Source of the DNA: Flectobacillus roseus
GTDB taxonomy: Bacteria > Bacteroidota > Bacteroidia > Cytophagales > Spirosomataceae
Strand: one strand, 5' to 3'
Length of the DNA: 64,000 nt
Assembly (NCBI RefSeq): GCF_030056665.1
Contig: NZ_JASHIG010000012.1
Both the position numbers and the translations under genes were made by a program. Position 1 is the stretch's first letter, and each line of letters starts with the position of its first letter. The notes beneath the pieces were generated by a model that searched no databases, was not told the DNA's origin, and saw only the letters and a program-made list of their open reading frames with translations. Below are positions 36,181 through 46,500 of this stretch, piece by piece.

Positions 36181-37056
36181 TCAAACATTCCTTTGACGGT
36201 TTTTGTACTTTCCTGGCGTGATGCCTGTGATAGATTTAAAAACTTTAGAAAAATATGGCACATTTTCAAAACCTGTTTGTGTAGCAATTTCTTCGAGAGT
36301 CATATCTCGAGTAATCATCAAATACTGCGCTCTCTCTATCCGTTTGTCCAAAATATAAGCCATTGGTCGCACACCCATGGTTTGAAGAAAAAGTCTTGAA
36401 AAATAATCTACATGCATGTTGGCACGTAATGCCAGCATCTTCACAGAAAGTTTTTCGGACATATTCAATTGAATATAATTGATAGAATCCATGATTTTGG
36501 AAGGAATTAAGGATTCGACCTGTGGAGAAAAATTTTCCTCTGCCAAAAATCTCGCCATAAGCTGAAACAATATTCCTTGAGTCTCGAACTGACAAGAGAG
36601 AGATTGTTGAAGATTAAGCTCTTGGTATTCTTTATAATAAATATCTTTCTCATAAACCTCAGGATTGTCTGATCGATTGATTCCTCTTCCGGGATTAATG
36701 GCAATGAGACGTTTAAAATTGACAATATCTATCTCATGAGCTTTTACCTTCAATACTTTTCGTTGATTAAAAAAAAGTGATAATCCACTCCCTAATTCTT
36801 CGAAAAATTGGACAAAATATTGACTCAAATACTGCTCACAAATCAAATCACAAACCGTAAAACTCGGAATCAGGTACAAGAAACCTGCCTCTAAATCTAT
36901 AGACCCTTGTGTACTTGTAATTTTTCCATGGCCATCATCTATATAGTACAAGCGATAATAGGGACTCACCACGGTTTTATAATTCCATTTCGACCCCAAC
37001 TTTACGTAGTCGACGTGTAAAAGAGAAAACAACTGATTTCTAGCAATATTTCTCAT
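36181..37056 (-). CDS. AraC-family transcriptional regulator
   Basis: This 291-residue protein has an N-terminal cupin-like sensing half (YRLYYIDDGHGKITSTQGS, DLEAGFLYLIPSFTVCDLI). The C-terminal AraC domain of about 100 residues has two helix-turn-helix motifs: KLSVKMLALRANMHVDYFSR and TLEEIATQTGFENVPYFSKV, ending FKSITGITPGKYKN. The family usually activates sugar-utilisation genes on binding a small ligand. It is divergent from the secreted GH29 fucosidase at 37329, with 272 bases between, so control of that gene is likely (inference from position). Confidence 0.92.
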   Translation of the reverse strand: MRNIARNQLFSLLHVDYVKLGSKWNYKTVVSPYYRLYYIDDGHGKITSTQGSIDLEAGFLYLIPSFTVCDLICEQYLSQYFVQFFEELGSGLSLFFNQRKVLKVKAHEIDIVNFKRLIAINPGRGINRSDNPEVYEKDIYYKEYQELNLQQSLSCQFETQGILFQLMARFLAEENFSPQVESLIPSKIMDSINYIQLNMSEKLSVKMLALRANMHVDYFSRLFLQTMGVRPMAYILDKRIERAQYLMITRDMTLEEIATQTGFENVPYFSKVFKSITGITPGKYKNRQRNV

Positions 37057-37289
37057 CTCAAAAGCCCAAAGTCTGATTAGTATAATTTAGCAAGAAAACT
37101 TCCGTACATAAAAAATAGTATAACACCCAATAAAAAAGGTAATATAGGTCATTAAACTATACTAAATAAAGATTTTTCATAACCTTTTCTATGATGAAAA
37201 GACAGATAAAGAATATCCTTAATACACAAAATGTCTGATTTGTATAATAAAATTGCTGATTTCTATAAAAACAACACAAGGGTAAAGTC

Positions 37290-37297
37290 TAATTTTG
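37290..37297 (+). promoter_or_regulatory. -7 promoter box for the second fucosidase gene
   Basis: TAATTTTG matches TAnnTTTG exactly, 31 bases before the start codon. The -33 element is weak, which would fit a need for an activator such as the divergent AraC protein. Confidence 0.45.
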
Positions 37298-37328
37298 TTA
37301 ATTCCATTTCAATCTAATTCTGAGAATT

Positions 37329-38987
37329 ATGAAAAGAAGAACGCTCCTTAAACAAATTGGTTTAGGTATTCCAAGTTTGGGCTTGGCACAACATTTACTT
37401 GCGAAAAAGCAGTCTGAGCACACCATACTTGGAGAGGCAATCGCCAAAGGAAGATTTACGCCTGATTGGGCTTCTTTAGAGCAATATCAGGTACCAAAAT
37501 GGTTTCAAGATGCCAAATTTGGTATGTGGGCGCATTGGGGACCTCAATGTCAGGCAGAAGCAGGCGACTGGTATGCTAGAGGGATGTATCAAGAAGGAGA
37601 TTGGCAATATAAATACCATGTAGAAAAATTTGGACATCCATCCAAGTTTGGCTTCAAAGATATTATTCACGAGTGGAAAGCCGAAAAATGGAATCCAGAT
37701 GAGTTGGTGACGCTTTACAAAAATACAGGAGCGAAATACTTTATTGGTATGGCCAACCACCATGATAATTTTGATATGTACGATAGTAAGTATCAAAAAA
37801 ATTGGAACTCCACTAAAATGGGTCCCAAGAAGGATATTATCGCAGGTTGGGCAAAAGCTGCCAAAGCCAACAATCTTCCTTTTGGGGTAAGTATCCACGC
37901 AAGTCATGCTTGGCGATGGTATGAGTCTGCACAACGAAGCGATAAAAATGGGGCATTGGCGGGAGTTCCTTACGATGGCAAACTGCGTAAATCTGATGGT
38001 AAAGGTCAATGGTGGGAAGGTCTAGATCCTCAAGAACTCTATGCCCAAAATCATGAGCTAAGCGAGAATAGTCTTCAGAATGGCGCTATTCACAAACAAT
38101 GGGAATGGGAAAATGGGGCAAACAAACCATCCAAAGAATACATTGAGAAATTCGTAAATCGAACTATCGACCTTATCAACAAATACGAACCCGATTTGCT
38201 GTATTTTGATGATACCAAACTTCCATTTTGGCCAATCAGCGATGCAGGATTGCGAATTGCAGCCCATCATTACAACATGAGTATCAAGCGTCATGGAGAG
38301 TTAAGAGCTGTCATTAATGGTAAAATTTTGGATGAAAACGAACGAAAAGCCATGGTCTGGGACATCGAACGCGGACAAGCTAGCGATATTCAACCTTTTG
38401 TTTGGCAGACGGATACTTGTATCGGAAGTTGGCATTATGACCGTGGTGTTTATAATAGAGATGGCTACAAATCAGCCAAATCTGTCATTCATGCGCTGGT
38501 AGATATTGTTAGTAAAAATGGGAATTATTTGCTCAATGTACCCGTTCGTGGCGATGGCAGTATTGATGAAAAAGAACGTAAAATTGTAGAAGAAATCGGT
38601 CGTTGGATGGCCGTAAATAGTGGAAGTATCTATGGCACAAGACCATGGAAAATCTATGGAGAAGGTCCTTCTACCCAAAATGAAGCCAAGCTAAATGCAC
38701 AAGGTTTCAACGAAGGTAAAACGAAATATACTGCTGAAGATATTCGCTTCAATACTTTGGGAAATATCCTTTTCGCCACAGTGATGGATTGGCCTTCGAA
38801 TGGAAAAGTGGTAATCAAAAGCCTAGCTCAAAATAGCCCTTTACATGCTCAAAACATCAATAAGGTGGAGTTTTTGGGCAATCAAAATCAACCTTTGAAT
38901 TTCGAAAGACATTCAGATGGATTACATATCCAATTCCCTGAAAACAAGCTAGTTGATAGTTACGCCAATGTTTTGAAAATTTCTTAG
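37329..38987 (+). CDS. Secreted GH29 alpha-L-fucosidase (second family member)
   Basis: This 552-residue protein starts MKRRTLLKQIGLGIPSLGLA, a twin-arginine-like export signal. GH29 features are FGMWAHWGPQCQ, GMANHHDNFDMYDS (HHDNF at 144-148) and DLLYFDDTKLPFW, where Asp294 is the likely nucleophile. It differs clearly from the fucosidase at 9847-11292, for instance HHDNF against HHDGF and extra segments around 200-250, so the two are not recent duplicates and may prefer different linkages. It has its own promoter box and a divergent AraC regulator. There is no SusCD pair beside it. Confidence 0.92.
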   Translation: MKRRTLLKQIGLGIPSLGLAQHLLAKKQSEHTILGEAIAKGRFTPDWASLEQYQVPKWFQDAKFGMWAHWGPQCQAEAGDWYARGMYQEGDWQYKYHVEKFGHPSKFGFKDIIHEWKAEKWNPDELVTLYKNTGAKYFIGMANHHDNFDMYDSKYQKNWNSTKMGPKKDIIAGWAKAAKANNLPFGVSIHASHAWRWYESAQRSDKNGALAGVPYDGKLRKSDGKGQWWEGLDPQELYAQNHELSENSLQNGAIHKQWEWENGANKPSKEYIEKFVNRTIDLINKYEPDLLYFDDTKLPFWPISDAGLRIAAHHYNMSIKRHGELRAVINGKILDENERKAMVWDIERGQASDIQPFVWQTDTCIGSWHYDRGVYNRDGYKSAKSVIHALVDIVSKNGNYLLNVPVRGDGSIDEKERKIVEEIGRWMAVNSGSIYGTRPWKIYGEGPSTQNEAKLNAQGFNEGKTKYTAEDIRFNTLGNILFATVMDWPSNGKVVIKSLAQNSPLHAQNINKVEFLGNQNQPLNFERHSDGLHIQFPENKLVDSYANVLKIS

Positions 38988-39103
38988 AAAATAGAAATTC
39001 AATCTTAAGACAACGAATTATAATCCTCTTTGTTGATGAAAGTAAAAGGAAGTTTTAGTTAATGGTTTATCTGAGGTCTGGTTACCGGACAAAATTGAAA
39101 ATA

Positions 39104-39145
39104 CTAGTTCAAGACTTAGTCTTGGACTCATTTTTTTAACAGTTT
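39104..39145 (-). repeat. Dispersed palindromic repeat, family R1, full copy
   Basis: This is the reverse complement of 3082-3123 with one mismatch over 42 bases. The AAACTGTT box here is part of a perfect palindrome (AACAGTTT, one base, AAACTGTT), as in the other copy, although the loop bases differ. Confidence 0.85.
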
Positions 39146-39274
39146 GAAACTGTTTTTACAAAATTCAGTGAAAAAGTCCAAACACCTGAATCACACTTTC
39201 ACATTTTGCCCAGTAATCAGAATAATAACTAATAATATCTTCCTACTTATGTATTAAAAATTTCACCTAAAAAT

Positions 39275-39315
39275 GAGTCATTACTCAATCACTAAGTTGT
39301 AAATGACTCTTTTTT
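39275..39315. terminator. Terminator hairpin between convergent genes
   Basis: Arms GAGTCATT and AATGACTC, followed by T6 on the plus strand and a T-rich tail on the minus strand, lie 14 bases from the MFS stop. Confidence 0.65.
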
Positions 39316-39328
39316 CGATTAAATGAAA

Positions 39329-40528
39329 TTATGAAACCGATGGATGCAATTTTCCGACTCTAACGGTCGTAAGCAATAACATCACAAAAGCACCCATTGA
39401 AAAATAACCCAGAGACAAATCGGCTTGAGAGGCAGGATGTAACATATTTACGACGCCATAACTCAAACCCGAAGTCAGAATAAAGGCAACACCTCCCGTA
39501 AATCCACCTGAGACACCAGCAATTTTAGGGAAACGGCTTAGACAATACGTAAAGTAATTATTAAAAGTAAAGCCAGCAGCTAAATGAATAAAAAAGGCAA
39601 ATCCGAGTAATGTGTAAAGATTTTGAAGCCACTGAGAAGAAATATACATGGCCAAAATCAAGGTGGTTTGCACCAAACTTGCCAATTGTATTTTGGGTAA
39701 AAAGGGTTTATTCATTAAAGTGCGTCCCAAAAATCCACCCAACATCCATGCTATTCCCATAATCAAGGAAGCATATCCAACTGTCACAGGCGTATATCCC
39801 ATCTGATGCTCAATGATAAACGGCGCACTCAGATTGAACAAAAATATCATTCCATAGCTAAGTCCTACAATCAATAAGCCCAAAAAGAAATCTGGCGTAG
39901 CAATCATTTCCTTAAAATTACGCAACAGATTACCCGCATTAAAGGCGGTCTTTTTACGAATAGTTTCTCCCGAAAACAAAAACTCTAATACACCTACCAC
40001 ACCACTATATACCGCCAATAAGTAAAAATTAGATTGCCAACCAAAATGTTCTTGCAAATAGCCCCCAATAAAAGGCGCTACTATCGGACCAGCAGACCAG
40101 ACAATTGTCATCAAGCTCAAATATTGTCTTCTTTCTTCGCCCTCATACACATCCACAAAAAAAGCTCGCTTAGCCACAATCGCAAAAGCTGAGAGAATTC
40201 CCTGTATCACACGCATCGCATAAATCATGTATATATCTGTACTTATGGCAGTTATCCAAAAAGAAACCATAAATAAAAAAAGAGAGATAGTCGACAGTTT
40301 ATATCGTCCGAAGGCATCGAGAATACTTCCTACAAAAAACTGAGCAATGGCATAACTCCCTAAATAAAGAGATAAAGTGAGCTGTATGCTGTTTTCTGCT
40401 TGACCAAAATATTTTGCCATATATGGCATCGAAGGCAAGTAAATATCCGTTGCCAAACCCGACATTGGTATTACCGCAAATGCTAACAAAGTAGCAATAA
40501 ATCTATTTTTTTCCTGAACGGCTTTCAT
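39329..40528 (-). CDS. MFS transporter, Bcr/CflA drug-resistance type
   Basis: This 399-residue inner-membrane protein has about twelve hydrophobic segments. The N-terminal signature AVIPMSGLATDIYLPSMPYM (the D-x-YLP motif in the first helix) is typical of the Bcr/CflA branch of 12-helix proton-driven exporters. GSILDAFGRYKLSTISLFLF is the conserved loop between helices 2 and 3, and FVDVYEGEERRQYLSLMTIV the family motif at helix 5. Known members export bicyclomycin, chloramphenicol or small metabolites. An AraC regulator gene lies 192 bases upstream in the same direction and may control it. Confidence 0.92.
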   Translation of the reverse strand: MKAVQEKNRFIATLLAFAVIPMSGLATDIYLPSMPYMAKYFGQAENSIQLTLSLYLGSYAIAQFFVGSILDAFGRYKLSTISLFLFMVSFWITAISTDIYMIYAMRVIQGILSAFAIVAKRAFFVDVYEGEERRQYLSLMTIVWSAGPIVAPFIGGYLQEHFGWQSNFYLLAVYSGVVGVLEFLFSGETIRKKTAFNAGNLLRNFKEMIATPDFFLGLLIVGLSYGMIFLFNLSAPFIIEHQMGYTPVTVGYASLIMGIAWMLGGFLGRTLMNKPFLPKIQLASLVQTTLILAMYISSQWLQNLYTLLGFAFFIHLAAGFTFNNYFTYCLSRFPKIAGVSGGFTGGVAFILTSGLSYGVVNMLHPASQADLSLGYFSMGAFVMLLLTTVRVGKLHPSVS

Positions 40529-40720
40529 GATCTTATTTTAAGGGACAAAGTAAACAGGCACAAAGTGTATGAAGTGATTATTTACTAAGCGCTTTTCCAA
40601 TAAACAGAACTTTTCACTTTGTGCCTATGTGCCTTATCACTGTTCACTACTAATTTTAATTCAAAATTATAGGACAAAAAGAAGGCTACAAAAGAAGATT
40701 CAAACAAGAAATTATAAAAT

Positions 40721-41617
40721 TCAAACAAGTTCTAGCTTTCTTAACTCTTTTGGTTTGTTCCCTGTAGCTTTTCTGTAAAAATTGTTGAAGTAAGCAGGAT
40801 ACTCAAATCCCAAACAATAGGCAATTTCGGCAATAGCCCAATCGGTATAAGTTAATAATTGATTGGCCTCCAGCACAATTCTGTGAGCAATATGTTCGGT
40901 GGTTGTTTTTCCTGTAATTGTTTTGACTGCACGATTCAAATGGTTGACATGCAAATTCAATTTATCAGCAAAGTCTTTAGCTGTAGTCAATTGCAATTGG
41001 TTTTGCATAGAATCAATTGGAAACTGGCTTTCCAAAACATCAAAAAATTGCTGAGTAATACGAGCATTGGCATTGACTGGAACTTCCTGTTGCGATTGGT
41101 TAAAGGACTTTAAAGCATAATGCACTATCAAATGCAAATAATTTCTCATAATATCCTGTTTATAAGCATAGTTACCCAAACTTTCACATTTCATTTTTTG
41201 AAATAAATCCGATATTTCGTCAACACTTTTTTCATCTAAAAAATACACTTTATCGGTATTCATTTGAAACATGGGTAACTCTGTCAACAAATTATCTCGT
41301 TGATGAATAAAAGCTTCATTAAAAATACAGAACCAACCTTTCTGCAAATCCGAAACAGATTGCCAATAATAAGGTAAGGTAGGATTACTAAAAAGCAAAG
41401 CAGGCTTGTCGATATGGATCGTTTTGTCGGCATATTCTACACGACCCTCTCCAATTACGAGTGTCACTTTATAATAATCTCGACGTGAATAAGGTAAAAG
41501 ATTTTTACAATCTCCTCTTTCAAAAACATTGATATGAGGCGCATTTTGACTAATAGATTCTCTTGGTTGAATCTCTAGTCTCTGATAAAACTCTTGTAAA
41601 TTCTCTGTTACTTTCAT
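40721..41617 (-). CDS. AraC-family transcriptional regulator
   Basis: This is a 298-residue protein. The N-terminal half is cupin-like (YYKVTLVIGEGRVEYADKTI, DKPALLFSNPTLPYYWQSV). The C-terminal AraC domain shows TTAKDFADKLNLHVNHLNRA and WAIAEIAYCLGFEYPAYFNN, ending FYRKATGNKPKELRK. It is upstream of the MFS gene on the same strand and divergent, at 185 bases, from the GH51 gene. Either could be its target. The stated N-terminal sequence pattern resembles regulators that sit beside MFS pumps, but position alone does not decide. Confidence 0.92.
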   Translation of the reverse strand: MKVTENLQEFYQRLEIQPRESISQNAPHINVFERGDCKNLLPYSRRDYYKVTLVIGEGRVEYADKTIHIDKPALLFSNPTLPYYWQSVSDLQKGWFCIFNEAFIHQRDNLLTELPMFQMNTDKVYFLDEKSVDEISDLFQKMKCESLGNYAYKQDIMRNYLHLIVHYALKSFNQSQQEVPVNANARITQQFFDVLESQFPIDSMQNQLQLTTAKDFADKLNLHVNHLNRAVKTITGKTTTEHIAHRIVLEANQLLTYTDWAIAEIAYCLGFEYPAYFNNFYRKATGNKPKELRKLELV

Positions 41618-41802
41618 ATCACTAAATTATAAAATTCAAACTATTATCTTGAATACTTATTTTTACAAAATGTATTTTTTCAAGAACAAGTTCCCCATTA
41701 CTAACAGTTCTTTAAAATTTAATCTTTAATTTTATATAGTTTGTTTCTAGTAACAGAAATACACTATTTTATGGTATTCACTCATTTTCTATTTAAACAT
41801 TT

Positions 41803-43368
41803 ATGCAATCCCCCAACCGTCGTACCTTTTTGCGTCAATCCAGCAGTTTAGCCTTGGCAAGCTTGCTTCCGTCTTCTTTGTATCAAAGAGTGTCTTTTGC
41901 TAAAACCGTTAAAGCCAAAGTTCATGTCAATTTTGAAAAGCCAATCGGTAAAATAGAACCTGAAATTTATGGGCAATTCATCGAATATCTCGGTCGAGCC
42001 ATTACTGGTGGAGTGGTTGATGCCAAAACTAATCAAGTCAGAAAAGATGTGTTGGAAAAAATCAAAAGACTTCAAACGCCTTTGTTGAGATTTCCAGGAG
42101 GTACTGTTACTAAAATATATCATTGGCAAGACGGTATTGGTCCCAAAAACTTACGTCCCGTTCGACCAAACCTCATTTGGGGTGGTGAAGAAAGCAATCA
42201 ATTTGGTACCAATGAGTTTATCGATTATTGTCGTTTGCTCAAAACCGACCCATTTTTGGTGGTCAATATGAATACAGGTACACCAGAAGAAGCCTCCAAC
42301 TGGGTCGAATACTGTAATGGTGCGGGAAATACCTCCTTTGCTAGCCTACGCAAAAAACATGGTTATCCTCAAGCTCACAAGGTAAAATACTGGGGATTGG
42401 GCAATGAAGAAAGCGCCGTTCCTGATACGGGTCATTTACAAGACCCTAATAAATATGTAGAAATGGCGTGGCAATACGCCAAACTTATGAAGTTACAAGA
42501 CCCTAACATTTCGCTAGTTTTGGCGGGCGGTGATACCAAATGGAACGAAACGCTTATCAAAGAACTCCATCCTATTGCCGACTATATCTCCTTGCATTAT
42601 TATGCCAATTCCAAGAAAGGTCAACCAGCTTCGCTCTTTGCGCATATTGATACTTTTGAAAAAGAAATCGTTGCTACTAAAAAACAGATTCAAGCATTAG
42701 CCCCCGAAAAAGTAGAGAATTTTAATCGTTGGTATCGTTTTCCTGCCCGCAAAAAGCCCTTAAAAATTGCCTTGGACGAATGGGGAATCTGGGAAAATGA
42801 AGGAAAAGGTGCTTACAATCTTGAAGTAACGTATCAGTGGTTTCATGCCTTAGGGGTTGCAGGCTTTCTGAATATATTCCAACGTCAAGCAGACATTGTG
42901 GGCATGGCTACTTGGGCGCAAACCGTCAATGTACTAGCACCTATTATGACCAATGAAAAAGAATCTATCTGTCAGACTGTTTTTTATCCACTCGAACTTT
43001 ATCGTAAATATTGCACAGGTACAAGTATAGCGACGGAAGTCGAAAGTTCAGCTTTGGAGCAATCAGGTGCAGAAAATCTTGGCATTTTAGATACTGCTGC
43101 CAGTTATGATGAAGACACCAAAATGCTAACGCTCGCTGTTGTAAACCGTCATCCAACGGTGGCTGTAGAGACGGAAATTGATTTCCCTGTAGCCAAAAGT
43201 TTGAAAATATTCGAGAAACATGAGCTTACAGCTACCTCATATACGGCAGCCAATACGCTTGAAAAACCTTCTCAGAATGTGGTAAATTACCAACATCAAA
43301 ATATCGAAGCAACTATTTCAAGTATCACCCTAGCTCCTGCTTCTATTACACTATTGAGATTTAGGTAA
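41803..43368 (+). CDS. Secreted GH51 alpha-L-arabinofuranosidase
   Basis: This 521-residue protein starts MQSPNRRTFLRQSSSLALAS, a Tat-type signal. The GH51 barrel has EPEIYGQFIEYLGRAITGG at the start, LLRFPGGTVTKIYHWQDGIG, the acid/base Glu202 in YWGLGNEESA and the nucleophile Glu326 in KIALDEWGIW. The C-terminal beta domain contains LTLAVVNRHP, as usual. The enzyme removes alpha-L-arabinofuranosyl side chains from arabinan or arabinoxylan with retention. It stands singly beside a divergent AraC regulator, without a nearby SusCD transporter, so it may serve a transporter encoded elsewhere. Confidence 0.93.
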   Translation: MQSPNRRTFLRQSSSLALASLLPSSLYQRVSFAKTVKAKVHVNFEKPIGKIEPEIYGQFIEYLGRAITGGVVDAKTNQVRKDVLEKIKRLQTPLLRFPGGTVTKIYHWQDGIGPKNLRPVRPNLIWGGEESNQFGTNEFIDYCRLLKTDPFLVVNMNTGTPEEASNWVEYCNGAGNTSFASLRKKHGYPQAHKVKYWGLGNEESAVPDTGHLQDPNKYVEMAWQYAKLMKLQDPNISLVLAGGDTKWNETLIKELHPIADYISLHYYANSKKGQPASLFAHIDTFEKEIVATKKQIQALAPEKVENFNRWYRFPARKKPLKIALDEWGIWENEGKGAYNLEVTYQWFHALGVAGFLNIFQRQADIVGMATWAQTVNVLAPIMTNEKESICQTVFYPLELYRKYCTGTSIATEVESSALEQSGAENLGILDTAASYDEDTKMLTLAVVNRHPTVAVETEIDFPVAKSLKIFEKHELTATSYTAANTLEKPSQNVVNYQHQNIEATISSITLAPASITLLRFR

Positions 43369-43395
43369 ACAAATCGGTATTCGTTTTACTCAGAA

Positions 43396-43418
43396 AGGCA
43401 ATACGTTCGGTATTGCCT
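43396..43418. terminator. Hairpin after the GH51 gene
   Basis: Perfect 9-base arms AGGCAATAC and GTATTGCCT enclose a 5-base loop, 28 bases past the stop. No solid T-run follows, so termination strength is uncertain. Confidence 0.55.
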
Positions 43419-43457
43419 AATCTATAGATTTTCTTAGGGATTCAGTTTTAAAAACCC

Positions 43458-43465
43458 TAAATTTG
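43458..43465 (+). promoter_or_regulatory. -7 promoter box of purL
   Basis: TAAATTTG is an exact TAnnTTTG match, 91 bases before the purL ATG. The -33 position is only T-rich. Confidence 0.5.
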
Positions 43466-43555
43466 CACTTTCTTAAGTAATTCGGCTGTTTTATGTAATT
43501 TTTCTGACTCAAAATTACCGAATTAGGCACAATCAACTATCAATTTGCTATCATC

Positions 43556-46500
43556 ATGATTCATTTCTTCGGAAGTCACTCTGGTAATGTTTTTGCTGTC
43601 CAAGCTCAATCTGCTATCGCAGAGGAAGATATTCAAAAACTAGTGTGGCTTTTCAACAGTTCAAGAGACCATCGTTTCACTGTCATCAATCAAGAGGATG
43701 CTTCGTTAGAGGCGGTTTTTGTAGGTCCACGTGCCGCTATGATTACTCCATGGAGTACCAATGCTGTGGAAATTACCCAAAACATGGGTATTCAGGGAAT
43801 TATCCGTATTGAGGAGTTTGCTCAGGTAGCCGAAGATTTTACGGACTTCGACCCAATGTTATCGCAAAAGTACACAAGCTTACACCAAGCTATTTACACG
43901 ATAAAAATTCAGCCTGAACCTATTCTCGAAATTGATGATATTGCAGCCTACAACAAACAAGAAGGGCTTGCGCTAAGTCAGGAAGAAATCGACTATTTGA
44001 ATGGTCTTTCAGAGAAATTAGGTCGCAAATTGACAGATTCTGAAGTATTTGGTTTCTCTCAGGTAAACTCTGAACACTGTCGTCACAAAATCTTCAATGG
44101 TTCTTTTATCATCGACGGTGAAGAAAAACCAAGCTCTCTTTTCAAGCTCATCAAGAAAACTTCTGAAACGAATCCAAACGACATCGTTTCTGCTTATAAA
44201 GACAACGTTGCTTTCATCAAAGGTCCTCGCGTTACTCAATTTGCTCCAAAATCTGCTGACAAACCAGACTTTTACGACGAAAAAGAATTCGATTCTGTTA
44301 TTTCGGTAAAAGCTGAAACACACAACTTCCCAACAACGGTTGAACCATTTAACGGTGCTGCAACAGGTTCGGGTGGTGAAATTCGTGACCGTTTGGCAGG
44401 CGGACAAGGTTCTTTGCCTTTGGCTGGTACGGCGGTTTATATGACTTCGTACTCTCGTTTAGAAGAAAATCGTCCTTGGGAAAAAGCGGTTAATGAGCGT
44501 GATTGGTTGTACCAAACGCCAATGGATATTTTGATTAAGGCTTCTAACGGTGCTTCTGATTTTGGAAATAAATTTGGTCAGCCTTTAATTACGGGTTCGG
44601 TGCTTACCTTTGAACACGAAGAGGAGGCCCGCAAATTAGGTTTCGATAAAGTAATCATGTTGGCTGGTGGTATTGGTTATGGGAAAGAAAGCCAAGCCAA
44701 AAAACAAAAGCCAACCGTAGGCGATAAAGTAGTGGTATTGGGTGGTGAAAACTACCGCATTGGTATGGGTGGAGCAGCCGTTTCTTCGGCAGATACAGGT
44801 GCTTTTGGTTCGGGTATCGAGTTGAATGCGATTCAACGTTCAAACCCAGAAATGCAAAAACGTGCGGCTAATGCGATTAGAGGTTTGGTAGAATCTGACC
44901 ATAACCCAATTGTTTCTATCCACGACCACGGTGCAGGCGGACACCTCAACTGTTTGTCGGAATTGGTAGAAGAAACAGGCGGTTTGATTGATTTAGATAA
45001 ATTGCCCGTAGGCGACCCAACGCTTTCAGCCAAAGAAATCATCGGTAACGAATCGCAAGAACGTATGGGCTTGGTGATTGGTGAAAAAGATTTAGCAACC
45101 CTTCAACGTGTGGCGGAGCGTGAACGCTCACCTATATATACGGTTGGAGATATTACGGGAAATAATCGTTTTACATTCCAATCAAAATCTACAGGTGCAA
45201 AACCAATGGATTTTGCCATTTCGGAAATGTTCGGTAGTTCTCCGAAAATGATTATGGAAGATAAAACTGTGGTACGCAATTACGCAGGTTTGTCATATAC
45301 TGAAACAGAAATTCCCACGTATTTAGCACAAGTATTGCAATTAGAAGCCGTAGCCTGTAAAGACTGGTTGACCAACAAAGTGGACCGTTGCGTAGGCGGA
45401 CGAGTTGCCAAACAACAATGTGCCGGTCCATTGCAATTGCCTTTGAACAACGTTGGTGTAATGGCTTTAGACTTCAAAGGAAAAGACGGCATCGCTACTT
45501 CAGTCGGTCACTCGCCAGTAGCCGCCATCATTGACCCTGCGGCTGGTTCACGGACTGCCATTGCGGAGGCACTTTCAAACATCGTTTTTGCTCCTTTGAA
45601 AGACGGTTTAAAATCGGTTTCGCTTTCTGCCAACTGGATGTGGGCTTGTAAAAATGCAGGTGAAGACGCACGTTTGTACGAAGCCGTACAGGCTTGTTCG
45701 GATTTCGCTATCGAATTGGGCATCAATATTCCAACAGGAAAAGATTCGCTTTCGATGAAACAAAAATATCCAAACGATGAAGTAATTGCTCCGGGAACTG
45801 TAATTATCTCGGCTGGGGCTCATTGTTCGGACATCAATAAAGTAGTTGAGCCAGTGCTACAACGCAATGGCGGAGCGATTTACTATTTGAACTTATCGAA
45901 AGATAGTTTCAAATTGGGTGGAAGCTCTTTTGCTCAAATCTTGAACAAAGTTGGCAACGAAGTACCAACCATTCAAGATGCGGCGTATTTCAAAACGGCA
46001 TTTGATACTTTCCAAGATTTAATCAAAGCGGGCAAAATCGAAGCAGGTCACGACATCGGAAGCGGTGGTTTGATTACGACTTTATTAGAAATGTGTTTTA
46101 CCGACGTAAATCTTGGAGCAAATATTGACCTTTCTGGTTTAGGTGAAAACGATACTGTAAAAGCTTTATTCAACGAAAACATTGCCTTGGTATTCCAAGC
46201 GGATGCTTCGGTTGAGGCAGTTTTTGCTGAAAACAATATTACTATCGTTAAAATTGGTGAAGTAGTAGAAGGCAATACGCTTTCGGTAAAAAACAATGCT
46301 ACTTCGTTTGATTTTGCTGTGGCAGAATTAAGAGATGTTTGGTTCAAAACTTCTTTCTTGTTAGATTCAAAACAATCGAAAAACGGAACGGCTTTAGCAC
46401 GTTATAGCAATTACAAAAATCAGCCTTTAAGCTATACTTTCCCTTCACATTTTACTGGAAAATTAACGGATAACAGTACGCTTGCGGTGCGTCCGAAAGC

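Larger units (their letters stand above)
38988..39328. other. Intergenic region with R1 repeat and terminator
   Basis: This 341-base spacer lies between convergent genes. It contains the inverted full copy of repeat family R1 (39104-39145), an adjacent AACAGTTT/AAACTGTT palindrome and the terminator hairpin at 39275-39315. There is no coding sequence. Confidence 0.6.

Noticed and set aside
37476..38009. 177-codon minus-strand ORF inside the second fucosidase
   Set aside because: The plus-strand frame has all GH29 motifs; the reverse frame has no motif or signal and is a shadow.
44018..44407. 129-codon minus-strand ORF inside purL
   Set aside because: It lies opposite conserved synthase motifs of purL and shows no protein family features.
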